Of a DNA stretch of 64,000 nt, positions 8,062 through 16,750 are shown piece after piece. A program made the position numbers and the translations under genes. Below the pieces are notes generated by a model. The model was not told the origin of the DNA and did no database searches. It saw only the letters and a program-made list of their open reading frames with translations. This DNA comes from Acidisarcina sp963790505 (lineage in GTDB: Bacteria > Acidobacteriota > Terriglobia > Terriglobales > Acidobacteriaceae). Position 1 is the first letter of the stretch; the number at the start of each line of letters is the position of its first letter. The stretch covers positions 1,116,001-1,180,000 of the forward strand of contig CAWBOT010000005.1 of assembly GCA_963790505.1 (NCBI GenBank). Direction: 5' to 3'.

Positions 8062-9012
8062 CTATTCCGTCAGACTCGATACGAACGCGGCGGCGTGATG
8101 CCGCGTTCCGTTTGCGATGAGGCTCTCAACGGACTCGAGAGGCTGAATGCCGCCCCGCGCGCCGAGAGCCATGCAGTTGAGCGCGGCGGCGGCGCAGGCG
8201 AAGTCGAGCTGCCGCTGGAGCGGCCAGCCTTGCAGTAGTCCATAGATAAAGCCGGCGTGGAAGATGTCTCCGGCGCCGGTGGTGTCGGCGACGGGGACGA
8301 GATAGGCGCAGGCGTGCTGAAATCCTTTGCCGTCGCAGGCGAGTACGCCTTCTTCGCCGAGGGTCGCGGCGGTAAGCGCCGAACCGTAGCGGCGGTGCAT
8401 TTTGTTAAGCGCCTTTTCGAGATCGGGTTCGTTCATGAGCCGGGTAGGGAAATCGCGGCTCACCACGGCGTAGTCGATGAGGTCGAGAAGCTCTTCGACA
8501 CCGGGATAGAGTTCGTCGAGATCGCCGATGACGGGAATGCCGGCTTCATGGGCCCATTGAGCTGCGAGAGTGGCAGCGGCGGTGTCGTGGCCGTCGACGT
8601 GGAGGGCGCGGGCATTGACCACCCATTCGCGATTGAGGTCGCCGGGTTGCAAGACGAGGCGCTCATCGAGGCGGCCAAGGACGGTGCGTTCTCCGCCGCC
8701 ATCGATGAGGATGAGCGATTGCGGGCTGGCGGCGCCAGGGACAGTGACGAGCCGGGCTTCCACTCCAGCGGCGGCGAAGGCTTCGCGATGTAGTTTGGCG
8801 GCATCATCGTCGCCGAGCTTTCCGACGTAGCGGGTCTGCAGGCCCCAGCGCTGGCAGGCGATGACAGTGGTGGCGACCTGGCCGCCGGGCATGACTTTTG
8901 GATTTCGGTACTCGACCTTGGAGCCGGGCGTGGGGAAGGCGGGGAGGGAGATCAGCGTGTCGGTGGCGTTCAAGCCGACGCCGACCAGATCTACCTGGGG
9001 AAAATTCGACAT
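8062..9012 (-). CDS. PfkB-family carbohydrate kinase
   Basis: This cytoplasmic protein of 316 residues shows the ribokinase/PfkB signatures: an N-terminal VGLNATDTLI and PGGQVATTVIACQRWG, and near residue 245 the C-terminal DTTGAGDIFHAGF, which contains the catalytic base Asp and the anion hole. The family phosphorylates sugars, nucleosides or tagatose/fructose phosphates with ATP; the substrate cannot be assigned. It converges on the flavoprotein gene with 30 bases between stops. Its start is 86 bases from the divergent sheath-like gene. Confidence 0.9.
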   Translation of the reverse strand: MSNFPQVDLVGVGLNATDTLISLPAFPTPGSKVEYRNPKVMPGGQVATTVIACQRWGLQTRYVGKLGDDDAAKLHREAFAAAGVEARLVTVPGAASPQSLILIDGGGERTVLGRLDERLVLQPGDLNREWVVNARALHVDGHDTAAATLAAQWAHEAGIPVIGDLDELYPGVEELLDLIDYAVVSRDFPTRLMNEPDLEKALNKMHRRYGSALTAATLGEEGVLACDGKGFQHACAYLVPVADTTGAGDIFHAGFIYGLLQGWPLQRQLDFACAAAALNCMALGARGGIQPLESVESLIANGTRHHAAAFVSSLTE

Positions 9013-9098
9013 CTATCTACTGTAAATGCAGTGTGAAAATGTGCGGGAGCGCAAGCCGGCCGGACAGACCGGCTCGAGTTGAGCGATGATGTTGAATC

Positions 9099-10163
9099 AT
9101 GCCGATTCCTGCCATTTCGGGCGTTACGACCTCACTTACCGCGTTTGTGGGCATCGCTGAGGTGGGCCCACTCAACACCGCGACATCGATCGTCAGTTTC
9201 GCGGAGTATGAAGCGACCTTTGGTGGTCTCGCGCCTCGGTCTGACCTGAGCTACGCGGTCTACCAGTTTTTTCTGAATGGAGGCAGCGCGTGCTACGTGG
9301 TCCGCGTGCTGGTGGTGACGGCGCAGACCTTTGCGGAGGCGGCAACGGCGCTGGGAGCGGTTCCGCTGTTCAATTTGCTCTGCGTTCCCGGCGTTCATGA
9401 TCACGAGGTGCTGAGCGCCGCGAACATTTATTGCGCGAGCCGGCAGGCGTTTCTGATCGCCGATGCCGATCCGCATACAAACACCGCTAGCTTGTTGCTT
9501 GCATCGAGTTGCAGGCGCAGGCTGCCGAAGCCGGAGTTTGCCGCGGTTTATGCGCCGTGGCTGCAGATTTCCGATCCACTGAATAGCGGGGCATTGCTCA
9601 GCGTCGCTCCTTCAGGAACGATGGCCGGGGTGTATGCGAGCTACGACAGCAACAGGGGCGTCTGGTCGTCGCCGGCCGGCCCGGAGGTGCAGATTATGGG
9701 AGTCGAAGCGGCCGCGTTTACCATCTCCGATGTGCAGGGCGAAGAGCTGAATGCCGCCGGCATCAACGTGATTCGAAAATTTCCGACGGTCGGCATCGTG
9801 CCGTGGGGCGCGCGGACGATGGCCGGTCAGGATTCGGAGTGGAAGTACATACCCGTGCGACGGTTTATGTTGTATATCGAGCAGAGCATCACGCAAGGGA
9901 CGCAGTGGGTGACCTTCGAGCCGAACGGTCCGCAGCTCTGGGCGGCGGTCGAGGAGTCGATCAGCGACTTTCTGCAGCAATTGTTTCGGGCGGGTGCGCT
10001 CGAGGGCGAAACTCCGGACCAGGCTTACTTCGTGAGGTGCGATGCGACGACGATGACCCAGACGGACATTCAGAACGGTCAGCTCATCGCCGTCGTCGGG
10101 GTCGCACCGGTGTATCCGGCGGAGTTTGTGATCTTCCGGATTCAGCAGATCACGGGATGCTGA
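9099..10163 (+). CDS. Orphan contractile-tail sheath-like protein
   Basis: This 354-residue protein begins with ISGVTTSLTAFVGIAEVGPLN, then FAEYEATFGGL and LSYAVYQFFLNGGSACYVVRV, the classic N-terminus of phage and contractile-injection-system sheath proteins. Its C-terminus has NVIRKFPTVGIVPWGARTM, WKYIPVRRFMLYIEQSI, WVTFEPNGPQLW and GVAPVYPAEFVIFRI, matching the conserved sheath core that carries the inter-subunit arms. It is shorter than typical sheaths: the region after VVRV goes almost directly to the core, so a surface domain is reduced. No tube, baseplate, spike or AAA+ gene is nearby, so any assembly would need partners elsewhere. No convincing ribosome site is seen. It overlaps the convergent AhpD-like gene by 14 bases. 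Confidence 0.82.
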   Translation: MPIPAISGVTTSLTAFVGIAEVGPLNTATSIVSFAEYEATFGGLAPRSDLSYAVYQFFLNGGSACYVVRVLVVTAQTFAEAATALGAVPLFNLLCVPGVHDHEVLSAANIYCASRQAFLIADADPHTNTASLLLASSCRRRLPKPEFAAVYAPWLQISDPLNSGALLSVAPSGTMAGVYASYDSNRGVWSSPAGPEVQIMGVEAAAFTISDVQGEELNAAGINVIRKFPTVGIVPWGARTMAGQDSEWKYIPVRRFMLYIEQSITQGTQWVTFEPNGPQLWAAVEESISDFLQQLFRAGALEGETPDQAYFVRCDATTMTQTDIQNGQLIAVVGVAPVYPAEFVIFRIQQITGC

Positions 10164-10740
10164 GTACTGGGGTTTCCGCCTCGGTGTTGTTTGACGTCTC
10201 CATCGACGAGGCCAGGTAACCGCGGTGGGCAAGGTGTTCGCCCATGCTGGCGTACATCTCCGCGTTCTGGGGTTGCCAGGTGGCGAGACCGTCGACGTAA
10301 CGGTTGTACATGCAGAAGGCCGCCGCGATCAGCACGGTGTCGTGGATTTCGAGGTCGGTTGCTCCGAGATCGCGGGCGGCTTCGACGGCATCGGGGGTGA
10401 CGCTCTTGCCGCCTTGCTGCACCTGTCCGGCGATTTGAAGCAGCGCTCTGAGTTTGGCGGAGACGCCAGAGTTGAGGAAGTCGCGCTTGACGTCGTCGAC
10501 GAGGTGGGCACGGTCACCGAGATGGGCGGCTGCGGCGGCTCCGTGGCTGGTCTGGCAGAAGTAGCAGTCATTGCGCGAAGAGACAAAGGTGGCGATGAGT
10601 TCGCGTTCGCCGGGGGTGAGGGTGCTGGGGCCGCGCAGGAGGACTTCGGCGAGTTCGCGCATGGGCTTTGCGGTCTCGGGGCGGAAGGCGAAGCCGGCGG
10701 TGATTCCGGGGAGATCTTCGGGGAGGGCGATGTGCGGCAT
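10150..10740 (-). CDS. AhpD-like carboxymuconolactone decarboxylase-family protein (peroxidase-related), copy 1
   Basis: The start at 10740 is fixed by AAGGAG seven bases before the ATG and by alignment with the next gene. The 196-residue all-alpha protein carries the family core LTPGERELIATFVSSRNDCYFCQTSHG, with the CxxC pair (CYFC) and downstream His expected of AhpD-type thiol enzymes. A second half follows with LGATDLEIHDTVLIAAAFCMYNRYVDGLATW. Members reduce peroxides or act as dithiol partners; substrate unknown. A paralogue beginning with the same MPHIALPE lies 182 bases upstream on the same strand. Confidence 0.88.
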   Translation of the reverse strand: MPHIALPEDLPGITAGFAFRPETAKPMRELAEVLLRGPSTLTPGERELIATFVSSRNDCYFCQTSHGAAAAAHLGDRAHLVDDVKRDFLNSGVSAKLRALLQIAGQVQQGGKSVTPDAVEAARDLGATDLEIHDTVLIAAAFCMYNRYVDGLATWQPQNAEMYASMGEHLAHRGYLASSMETSNNTEAETPVLSIP

Positions 10741-10793
10741 TTTGCTCCTTGTTGGTTCGGTTTCGATGGTGGAGTTCTGGTTTGTGTCTAAAA

Positions 10794-10910
10794 CCCATGT
10801 CCCAAAAGCGGAACATGGGGCACCCGCTTTTGTTGCTGGCGACGCGTTGGTGACCGCAAGTCTCTCCACTCCCCTTCACTTCGCTCAGGGTCCGGTCGAG
10901 ATGACAAATC
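10794..10910 (+). repeat. Composite intergenic repeat: GGGGCACCC hairpin plus GATGACAA module
   Basis: CCCATGT (10794-10800) pairs with ACATGGG (10813-10819), which continues into GGGGCACCC. About 40 bases later comes the second module: CTCCACTCCCCTTCACTTCG, then CTCAGGGTCCGGTCGAG and ATGACAAAT (10862-10910). Both are in the same orientation as the other copies in this window. The stretch fills the gap between the two AhpD-like genes and holds no gene. Confidence 0.7.
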
Positions 10911-10922
10911 CAGAGTGCTTAC

Positions 10923-11516
10923 TCACACGGCTGTGGGCTGGGGGATGTATTCCCTGCTGACGGCGACGTAGCCTTCGCGGGCGACATGCTTGCCGCGTTC
11001 GCGATACATGGCTTCGTCTACGGGCTGCCAGGTGGCGAGGCCGTCGACGTAGCGGTTATACATGCAGAAGGCGGCGGCGATGAGGACAGTGTCGTGAATT
11101 TCGAGATCGGTTGCGCCGAGGCTACGGGCAGTTTCGACGGCTTCGGGAGTGACGTTCTTACCGCCTTTCTGGACTTGTCCGGCGATGACTAATAGGGCCT
11201 TCAGCTTTTCGGAGATGTCGGCGTGCTGGAAGTCGCGCTTCACTTTGACGACGAGGTCTTCGCTGGCTTTTTCGCCGAGGGCCTTTTCGTTGTCGAGGTT
11301 GGCGGAGGCGATGGCACCGTGGATGGTCTGGCAGTAGTAGCAATCGTTTTGCGAGGAGACGTAGGTGGCGATGAGCTCGCGCTCGCCGGGGGTGAGGGAG
11401 TTGGGCTGGTGGAGGAGGACCTCGACGAGTTCGTTGAGCGGCTTGGCGGTCTCGGGGCGGTAGGCCATGGCGGCGCGGATTCCGGTGAGGCCTTCGGGTA
11501 GTGCGATGTGGGGCAT
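10923..11516 (-). CDS. AhpD-like carboxymuconolactone decarboxylase-family protein, copy 2
   Basis: This 197-residue protein is a close paralogue of the gene downstream: shared MPHIALPE start, LTPGERELIATYVSSQNDCYYCQTIHG with CxxC (CYYC), and LGATDLEIHDTVLIAAAFCMYNRYVDGLATW. AAGGAG precedes the ATG. The main difference is a slightly longer loop with DNEKALGEKASEDL after the CxxC helix. It probably has the same thiol-dependent peroxidase or decarboxylase-like activity. The pair reads as a tandem duplication, with intergenic repeats on both flanks. Confidence 0.88.
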   Translation of the reverse strand: MPHIALPEGLTGIRAAMAYRPETAKPLNELVEVLLHQPNSLTPGERELIATYVSSQNDCYYCQTIHGAIASANLDNEKALGEKASEDLVVKVKRDFQHADISEKLKALLVIAGQVQKGGKNVTPEAVETARSLGATDLEIHDTVLIAAAFCMYNRYVDGLATWQPVDEAMYRERGKHVAREGYVAVSREYIPQPTAV

Positions 11517-11568
11517 TGGTGGCTCCTTGGTAGTTGAAATCGCTGGTTATTAGAGCATTGTGGACAGC

Positions 11569-11635
11569 GCAGATCTCTCCACTGCGCTTCGCTCCGGTCG
11601 AGATGACAAATCTAGACAGCTTCTCAGGGCACCCG
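11569..11635 (+). repeat. GATGACAA-module repeat with degenerate GGGCACCC tail
   Basis: AGATCTCTCCACTGCG then CTTCGCTCCGGTCGAGATGA and CAAATC (11569-11613), followed by CAGGGCACCCGCATTTG (11625-11641). It matches the copies at 10862 and 13223 in sequence and orientation, but the hairpin arm before GGGCACCC is eroded. It lies upstream of the AhpD-like gene and downstream of the amino-acid permease stop. Confidence 0.6.
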
Positions 11636-11646
11636 CATTTGTCCTT

Positions 11647-12993
11647 TCACGACAGCGTGGTTTCACTAACGGTGATAGTTGGCGTTGCGGCGGCGGATTT
11701 TGAGAAGAAGATGCGGCGAACCGGATCTCCGCAGAGGACGACGGCGAGGCCGAGCAGTGCGGGTACGGGGTCGTGCATGAGGATCATGAGATCGATGACG
11801 GTGCAGCCGAAGATGAAGAAGATGGGCGCAATGGGGAACCACCATTGGCTGGCTGGCCGTGGAAAGCGGAAGAGGCTTGCAACGGAGAGCGCGAGGAAGC
11901 AGATCGCCGAGAAGATGATGTAGGCGAGGATGCGATCGAAGGCGCCGAAGCTGAGGACGATGAGCGCAAGCACGGTGTGGAGAAGTACTGCATTGGCGGG
12001 GGTTTCGAAGCGGGCGTGCAGCTTGCCGAAGAGGGCGAAGAACTGCCCGTCGCGGGCCATCGCGTAGTAGACGCGGGGCACGGCCATGGTGAGGGCGGCG
12101 AGTCCGCCGAAGACGGAGAGCAACACGCAGGCGGAGAGAACTTTGCCGCCGGCTGCGCCGAAGAGCGCCTCGCCAAACTGGGCGACGAAGGCGGTGTTGG
12201 AGACGATGCGCTCGACGGGAATGACGGAGAGAAAGGCGAAGGAGACGAGGAGATAGACGGCGGTAACGAGGAGAACTCCGCCGGTGAAGGCGAGCGGCAA
12301 GTTTCGCTTCGGGTTGCGGACCTCGCCGGCGATCTTGCCTGCCTCCCACCAGCCGCCGAAGCTGAAGAATGCGTTCATGGTGGCGCCGGCGATGGCGGGG
12401 AAGATGGCTTCTGATCCAACGCGGCGATGGGCGAGCGGCAGGAGGTTCGCGGTCGTGCCGTGGCCGGAGAGGAAGGCCCAGGCGACGAGGGCGAAGAGGA
12501 CGGCGACCTTGAGCAGGTTGGCGGCGGCCATGATTCTTCCGCTGAGGCGGGTACCGGTGTAGTTGATGACGGCGAGGGTGAGCAGGATGATGGCGGGAAT
12601 CCACGCGACGAACTTTGCAGGGACGGGCAGCAACGATTGCACGTATGGGGCTGCGCCGACGGCGAGGGCGGCGGCGAGGCCGGGATCCATGACAGCGGCG
12701 GACATCCATCCGTAAAGGAAAGCGATGCGGTTGCCATAGCCGTGGCGGAGATAGACGTATTCGCCGCCGGCCTGGGGATAGCGGACGGCTAGTTCGGAGT
12801 AACAAAGCGCGCCGCAGAGGGCGATCGTTCCCATGCCGCACCAGATGGCGGCGAGCAGCAGCGGTGAGCCGAGGGATTTCGCCATGGCGGCGGGGGTGAG
12901 GAAGATGCCGAGGGCGATGGATTCGCCGACGACGAGGGCGATAGTTGCGGCGAGGCCCATTCGGCGGTGCTGTTCGGGCTGCGGCACTTTCAT
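11647..12993 (-). CDS. APC-superfamily amino acid permease
   Basis: I start at the Met at 12993 (MKVPQPEQHRRMGL). The frame stays open to 13248, but that extension is unlike the family. The 448 residues give about 12 hydrophobic segments, beginning LAATIALVVGESIALGIFLTPAAMA, the unwound TM1 with a G-x-G-I-F-like motif typical of APC transporters. CGALCYSELAVRYPQAGGEYVYLRHGYG (TM2-3) and FFSFGGWWEAGKIAGEVRNPKRNLP are also family signatures. It is an inner-membrane transporter, probably a cation-coupled amino-acid permease or exchanger; substrate unknown. No strong ribosome site precedes the start. Confidence 0.88.
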   Translation of the reverse strand: MKVPQPEQHRRMGLAATIALVVGESIALGIFLTPAAMAKSLGSPLLLAAIWCGMGTIALCGALCYSELAVRYPQAGGEYVYLRHGYGNRIAFLYGWMSAAVMDPGLAAALAVGAAPYVQSLLPVPAKFVAWIPAIILLTLAVINYTGTRLSGRIMAAANLLKVAVLFALVAWAFLSGHGTTANLLPLAHRRVGSEAIFPAIAGATMNAFFSFGGWWEAGKIAGEVRNPKRNLPLAFTGGVLLVTAVYLLVSFAFLSVIPVERIVSNTAFVAQFGEALFGAAGGKVLSACVLLSVFGGLAALTMAVPRVYYAMARDGQFFALFGKLHARFETPANAVLLHTVLALIVLSFGAFDRILAYIIFSAICFLALSVASLFRFPRPASQWWFPIAPIFFIFGCTVIDLMILMHDPVPALLGLAVVLCGDPVRRIFFSKSAAATPTITVSETTLS

Positions 12994-13317
12994 TGCGGAT
13001 GATTTTAGTTGGCGTGGGTGGGTCGGGCATCCATCGGAGGGTGGAGATTGGGGTGGCAGACTCTCGCGCCCCTTCACACCCCGTTCTGAAGAAGTGATCC
13101 GTAGGCAAGAAGTAACAAGGCCATGCCGCTCAAGATTAACAAGATCCTCGGCTCGGGGACGGGCGACGCGGATGGCTCGGCTTGCGTTGGAACGCCTGTG
13201 GTGGAGCGTGGATCGATGACAACGCAGATCTCTCCACTCCCCCTTCACTTCGTTCAGGGGCCGGTCGAGATGACAAATCTTAAGAGTGGTGAAGTTGGGA
13301 AGGATGGCCTTGGCGGA
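12994..13317. repeat. Intergenic stretch with one GATGACAA-module repeat
   Basis: These 324 bases lie upstream of the permease and downstream of the membrane-protein gene. The only recognisable element is a plus-oriented repeat at 13223-13280: CAGATCTCTCCACTCCCCCT, CACTTCGTTCAGGGGCCGG, TCGAGATGACAAATC. The remainder (12994-13220) presumably contains the permease promoter, but I cannot point to convincing -35/-10 boxes, and I see no gene in it. Confidence 0.55.
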
Positions 13318-14817
13318 TCATCTGATGCCTGCCGAGCTCGGGATTTGGCAGACGGTGACGGGTGCGTTCGCATAGGGGCAGATCAGGCCTTTGGGTGGCG
13401 TGCCTTGGAGCACGACCCATGAGACTGGATAGCTTTGCGCGAGTCGTTGGAAGTTGGAGAGTTGGAAGTGGTCCCAGTTCTGTTGCGCGAATTGTTCGCG
13501 GGACCATTCGGGGGCGAGTTGGGGGAAGAGGGAGACGACTCCGCTGTCTTTGAAGTGGTCGGTGAGTACGCTGTGCTGGGCGATGCCGCGGAAGCCGTGC
13601 TGGTCTTCTCCGGGGAGTTCGATGTAGAACGGGTCGAGGGCGAAGACGGCGTTCTGCGGGGTGTTGTCGCGCACCCATAGAAAGGCTGCGACCCAGGGAT
13701 TTGCGGGAGCGGCTCCGGGCCATTCGATGTGACGACTGCCGGCGTAGGCATCGCGCTGGATCAGAAAGATGCCTGCTGCAATGGCGGCGAAGAGGGCAGT
13801 CCAGAGCCAGTAGCGAGACTTCAAGAGATATTCGCCGAGCAGGCCGCCGAGGAGCAGATAAAAGACGATGTAGATCAGCTGGAAGGCGCGCATGGGTTGA
13901 AGGCGAAGGAAGGTTTCAAAGTTCGGGCTCGAGGCGAAGAGGATTGCGACGGCGGTTGCTGCGATGCCGAAGAGGGTGAGAGCACGACAGATGCAGTTGA
14001 AGGCAGGTGTCGTTCCGCGAGGCCGCAGGTGCGAAAAGCAGATGAAGAATACGAGAGGAGCAGCGACGCCGAGCCACTCGTACCAAGTCCAGTGAAAGAC
14101 AGAGAGAAAGGTTCGCATCTCGATCGCCTGCTGATAGTCGGGGGTTGCGGGGGCGAAGCTGAATCCGAGTGGAAATGCGGCTGTGGCGCTGGCGGCGTTT
14201 CCGAATGGGCGCGAAGCGAAGAGCGGCGTGGTCCACCTTGCGGGCAGGGCGAGGATGCCGAGGCATACCGCGGCGAAAATCGCCATAAGTGGATGGACGA
14301 GGGCGGTGAGTGCGAGCCAGAAGACGGCTTCGCGGCGGCGACTAGCAAGAAAGGCGGCGATCGCCAGCATGGTCAACGGCGTGGAGGCGGAGCGGGCGGT
14401 GAGATAGGGGTCCATGAGGACGAGGGCGGTTCCGGCGGCGGGAACGGTGAGCGTCAGAGCGCTGAGAATCACCGCTGACCAGCGGGCGCGGGTTGAGTCG
14501 AAGCAAACGGAGGCGAGTCTCCACGCGGCGAGCACGAAGGCGAAGACGGTGAGCATGTGCCAGAGAAAGATCGTCCATTCAATGCTGACGTGAGAGAGCC
14601 GAGCGGTGGCGGCTACCAGGGCGGTGAACGCCGAAAAGCTCGCGTGGGACTCGAAGAATTCCGCGCCGTAGGGATAAAGGCCGGGGTGGATGGAATGGAC
14701 GACGGCGGGGAGATAGACGGCTCCGTCGCCGGCGCCGAAGTGATAGCCGTGAACGGCGACTGCGGCGGCAGTGAGTAAGGCGAGGCGCAGGATTGGAATG
14801 GCGGGCCTACGCGTCAT
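13318..14817 (-). CDS. Polytopic membrane protein of unknown function (GT-C-like layout)
   Basis: The 499-residue protein has about ten hydrophobic segments spread over residues 10-360, followed by a soluble C-terminal domain of about 130 residues (from AFLWVRDNTPQNAVFALDP). A large first loop after TM1 (HYFGAGD-like GYHFGAGDGAVYLPAV) and a soluble tail recall GT-C glycosyltransferase architecture, and the WVRDNTPQNAVF motif is common in such tails. No DxD-type catalytic motif is obvious, so the call stays general. It is a single gene with no tight operon partner. Confidence 0.7.
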   Translation of the reverse strand: MTRRPAIPILRLALLTAAAVAVHGYHFGAGDGAVYLPAVVHSIHPGLYPYGAEFFESHASFSAFTALVAATARLSHVSIEWTIFLWHMLTVFAFVLAAWRLASVCFDSTRARWSAVILSALTLTVPAAGTALVLMDPYLTARSASTPLTMLAIAAFLASRRREAVFWLALTALVHPLMAIFAAVCLGILALPARWTTPLFASRPFGNAASATAAFPLGFSFAPATPDYQQAIEMRTFLSVFHWTWYEWLGVAAPLVFFICFSHLRPRGTTPAFNCICRALTLFGIAATAVAILFASSPNFETFLRLQPMRAFQLIYIVFYLLLGGLLGEYLLKSRYWLWTALFAAIAAGIFLIQRDAYAGSRHIEWPGAAPANPWVAAFLWVRDNTPQNAVFALDPFYIELPGEDQHGFRGIAQHSVLTDHFKDSGVVSLFPQLAPEWSREQFAQQNWDHFQLSNFQRLAQSYPVSWVVLQGTPPKGLICPYANAPVTVCQIPSSAGIR

Positions 14818-14953
14818 CGGTAGCGTCCCGGTTTATTGCGTGCATCGCTGCAACCGTAAGCCTTGCATTCCCTCAAGCTAACAAATCGGGGACGAGTTCA
14901 GCATGAGCGCGGGACCAGGCGCTCAGATTGGCTGCGGGCATGGACCTCTTTCG

Positions 14954-16750
14954 CTATCGCTCCTGATAGCAATGCATCACATCGTCCGAGGTGACGACGC
15001 CCTCGAGCAAGCCCTTGATCGCGCGGTTGCGAATAGGCAGCAGGGGCCAGCGGACGAAGTGGGGAAGGGCGCTATCCAGCGGCATATCGGGAAAGAGCAT
15101 CGGGGCGCGGTCCGGCTTGATGGCGCTCTTGAGCGGGGTTTCGGGGGGGAGCGCGCTGAGCGCCTCGGTCAGCTCAGCTGCGGTGAGGACGTACCACTGT
15201 CCGGCGGGGAGGCGAATCAGCAGCGCATCGGAGTCTCGAGCAGGGGCTGCTCCTGACCCGGGCGAGAGCATCACTGCGGCGGCCTGCTCGAGCGTCGCGG
15301 CTTCTTCAAGGATGGGTACGTCGACGGGGCGCAGAGCGTCCTCAATGTGGTGATGAGTTTCTTCGCGCTGCTCTTCCATCGAGGGAAGGTCGAGGCCATC
15401 CTGTTGGGTGAAGACCTCGAAGATCGGGACTGGCGTCAGCACGCGCGAGAGCAGATAGGCGATGGTGTTTGCAAGGATGACCGGCAGAATGATGGAGTAG
15501 TTGCCGCTGACCTCAAGCACCATGAAGACCGAAGTGAGCGGCGCACGGATGAAGCCGGCGAAGAGCACGCCGATGCCGACGAGCGCATAGGAGCCGATGC
15601 CACCGGTGAGGTGGGGGAAGAAGATCTTTTCAAAGGTGCCGACCGACGCGCCGAGCATGGCGCCGATGAAGAGCGTAGGCGCAAACATGCCGCCGGGCGT
15701 GCCGCTGGAGAAAGAGAGCGTGGTCGCGAGAATCTTGAGCAGCGCCAGGATGAGAAGGAACTTCCAAGTGAACTGCCCGTGCGCGGCCTGGTCGATTACC
15801 TCATAGCCGGGGCCCATGACCTGGGGAAAGCCGAAGAAGCCGATGAGGCCGACGAGCAGTCCGGCAATTGCAGGCTGAAAGAGGTGGGTATGGCGGGGCA
15901 GGTTGCGCAGTCGCGGGCGAAGGTAGCCGAGGGACTTGGAGAAGATGAGCGAGGCGACGCCGCCAAAGACGCCAAGCGCCGCGTAGGCGGTGAGCTCGCG
16001 GGGATCGCGCAGGGTGACTGAGGGGATGCGGAACATCGGTTCCGAGCCCCAGAACTGGCGCATGACGACGACGCTCGAGATAGCGGAGAGCACAATCGAG
16101 CCGAGGACCGCGGCGCTCCACTTGCCGATGACCTCTTCAATCACAAAGAGGATGGCGGAGATAGGCGCATTGAAAGCGGCGGCGAGGCCGGCGGCAGCGC
16201 CGATGGGGGCAAAGAGGCGCAGCCTTTCGCGTGAGAGATTCAGCTGGCGGCTGATGACTGAGGCGACGCCTGCGCCGATCTGCAGCGAGGGGTCTTCGGG
16301 ACCGAGCGAGTGGCCTCCGCCGATGGCAATGGCGGCGGTGAGGAACTTGCCGATCATCGTCTTGAACGAGATGAAGCCGTTGTAGATGTACAACGCGGCT
16401 TTGGTTTGATTGACGCCGCTGCCGCGCGCCTGAGGAAAGACCCATTGCACCAACGCGCCGACGATGAGCCCGGCGATTGCCGGGACGAAGAGCAGACGGT
16501 ACTGCCCGGCGTGCGGCGCGGAGCCAAGGCCGAGGATCTTAATCCACTCGATTACCACCCGGAAGCAGACCACCAATAAACCGGAGATGATGCCGATGAA
16601 AATGGACAGAACCAGGAAGAGGTTTTCTTCGCGATTGGGAGCGAGCCTGCCGAGATTGAGCGGTACGTGGGGCGGCGTTTCGGCGACGGGCGGAGCAAGT
16701 TCTTCGGCGATGGTGGTTCCGGTACTGGTCGATTGGGCAGCGTCCGCCAT
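14954..16750 (-). CDS. ClC-family chloride channel/transporter with C-terminal CBS-like region
   Basis: Its 598 residues form a ClC core of roughly 18 helices (about 40-450). Visible signatures are GSGVNQTKAALYIYNG, the selectivity-filter/gating-Glu motif as GPEDPSLQIGAG (family form GxEGPxxQ), AAAFNAPISAILFVIEE and GVLFAGFIRAPLTSVFMVLE. The gating Glu is kept, but the following Gly is Asp. The last 130 residues (DVPILEEAATLEQAAAVM, VLTAAELTEAL, RNRAIKGLLEGVVTSDDVM) look like a diverged CBS pair. The ATG directly abuts the TAG of the upstream TPR gene, so the two are co-transcribed and probably translationally coupled. It moves chloride or another small anion across the inner membrane. Confidence 0.9.
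   Translation of the reverse strand: MADAAQSTSTGTTIAEELAPPVAETPPHVPLNLGRLAPNREENLFLVLSIFIGIISGLLVVCFRVVIEWIKILGLGSAPHAGQYRLLFVPAIAGLIVGALVQWVFPQARGSGVNQTKAALYIYNGFISFKTMIGKFLTAAIAIGGGHSLGPEDPSLQIGAGVASVISRQLNLSRERLRLFAPIGAAAGLAAAFNAPISAILFVIEEVIGKWSAAVLGSIVLSAISSVVVMRQFWGSEPMFRIPSVTLRDPRELTAYAALGVFGGVASLIFSKSLGYLRPRLRNLPRHTHLFQPAIAGLLVGLIGFFGFPQVMGPGYEVIDQAAHGQFTWKFLLILALLKILATTLSFSSGTPGGMFAPTLFIGAMLGASVGTFEKIFFPHLTGGIGSYALVGIGVLFAGFIRAPLTSVFMVLEVSGNYSIILPVILANTIAYLLSRVLTPVPIFEVFTQQDGLDLPSMEEQREETHHHIEDALRPVDVPILEEAATLEQAAAVMLSPGSGAAPARDSDALLIRLPAGQWYVLTAAELTEALSALPPETPLKSAIKPDRAPMLFPDMPLDSALPHFVRWPLLPIRNRAIKGLLEGVVTSDDVMHCYQER

Noticed and set aside
11773..12414. Long open frame opposite the amino-acid permease
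   Set aside because: Antisense shadow, acidic low-complexity translation; the permease on the other strand has clear motifs.
13100..13125. AGTAACAAGG resembling the 3' end of 16S rRNA
   Set aside because: Only about ten bases match and no flanking rRNA structure is present; chance resemblance.
9013..13317. A contractile injection system cluster around the sheath-like gene
   Set aside because: Only the sheath is present; neighbours are a kinase, AhpD-like proteins and a permease.
13729..14478. Long open frame opposite the membrane protein
   Set aside because: Antisense shadow with low-complexity Glu/Gly/Asp translation.
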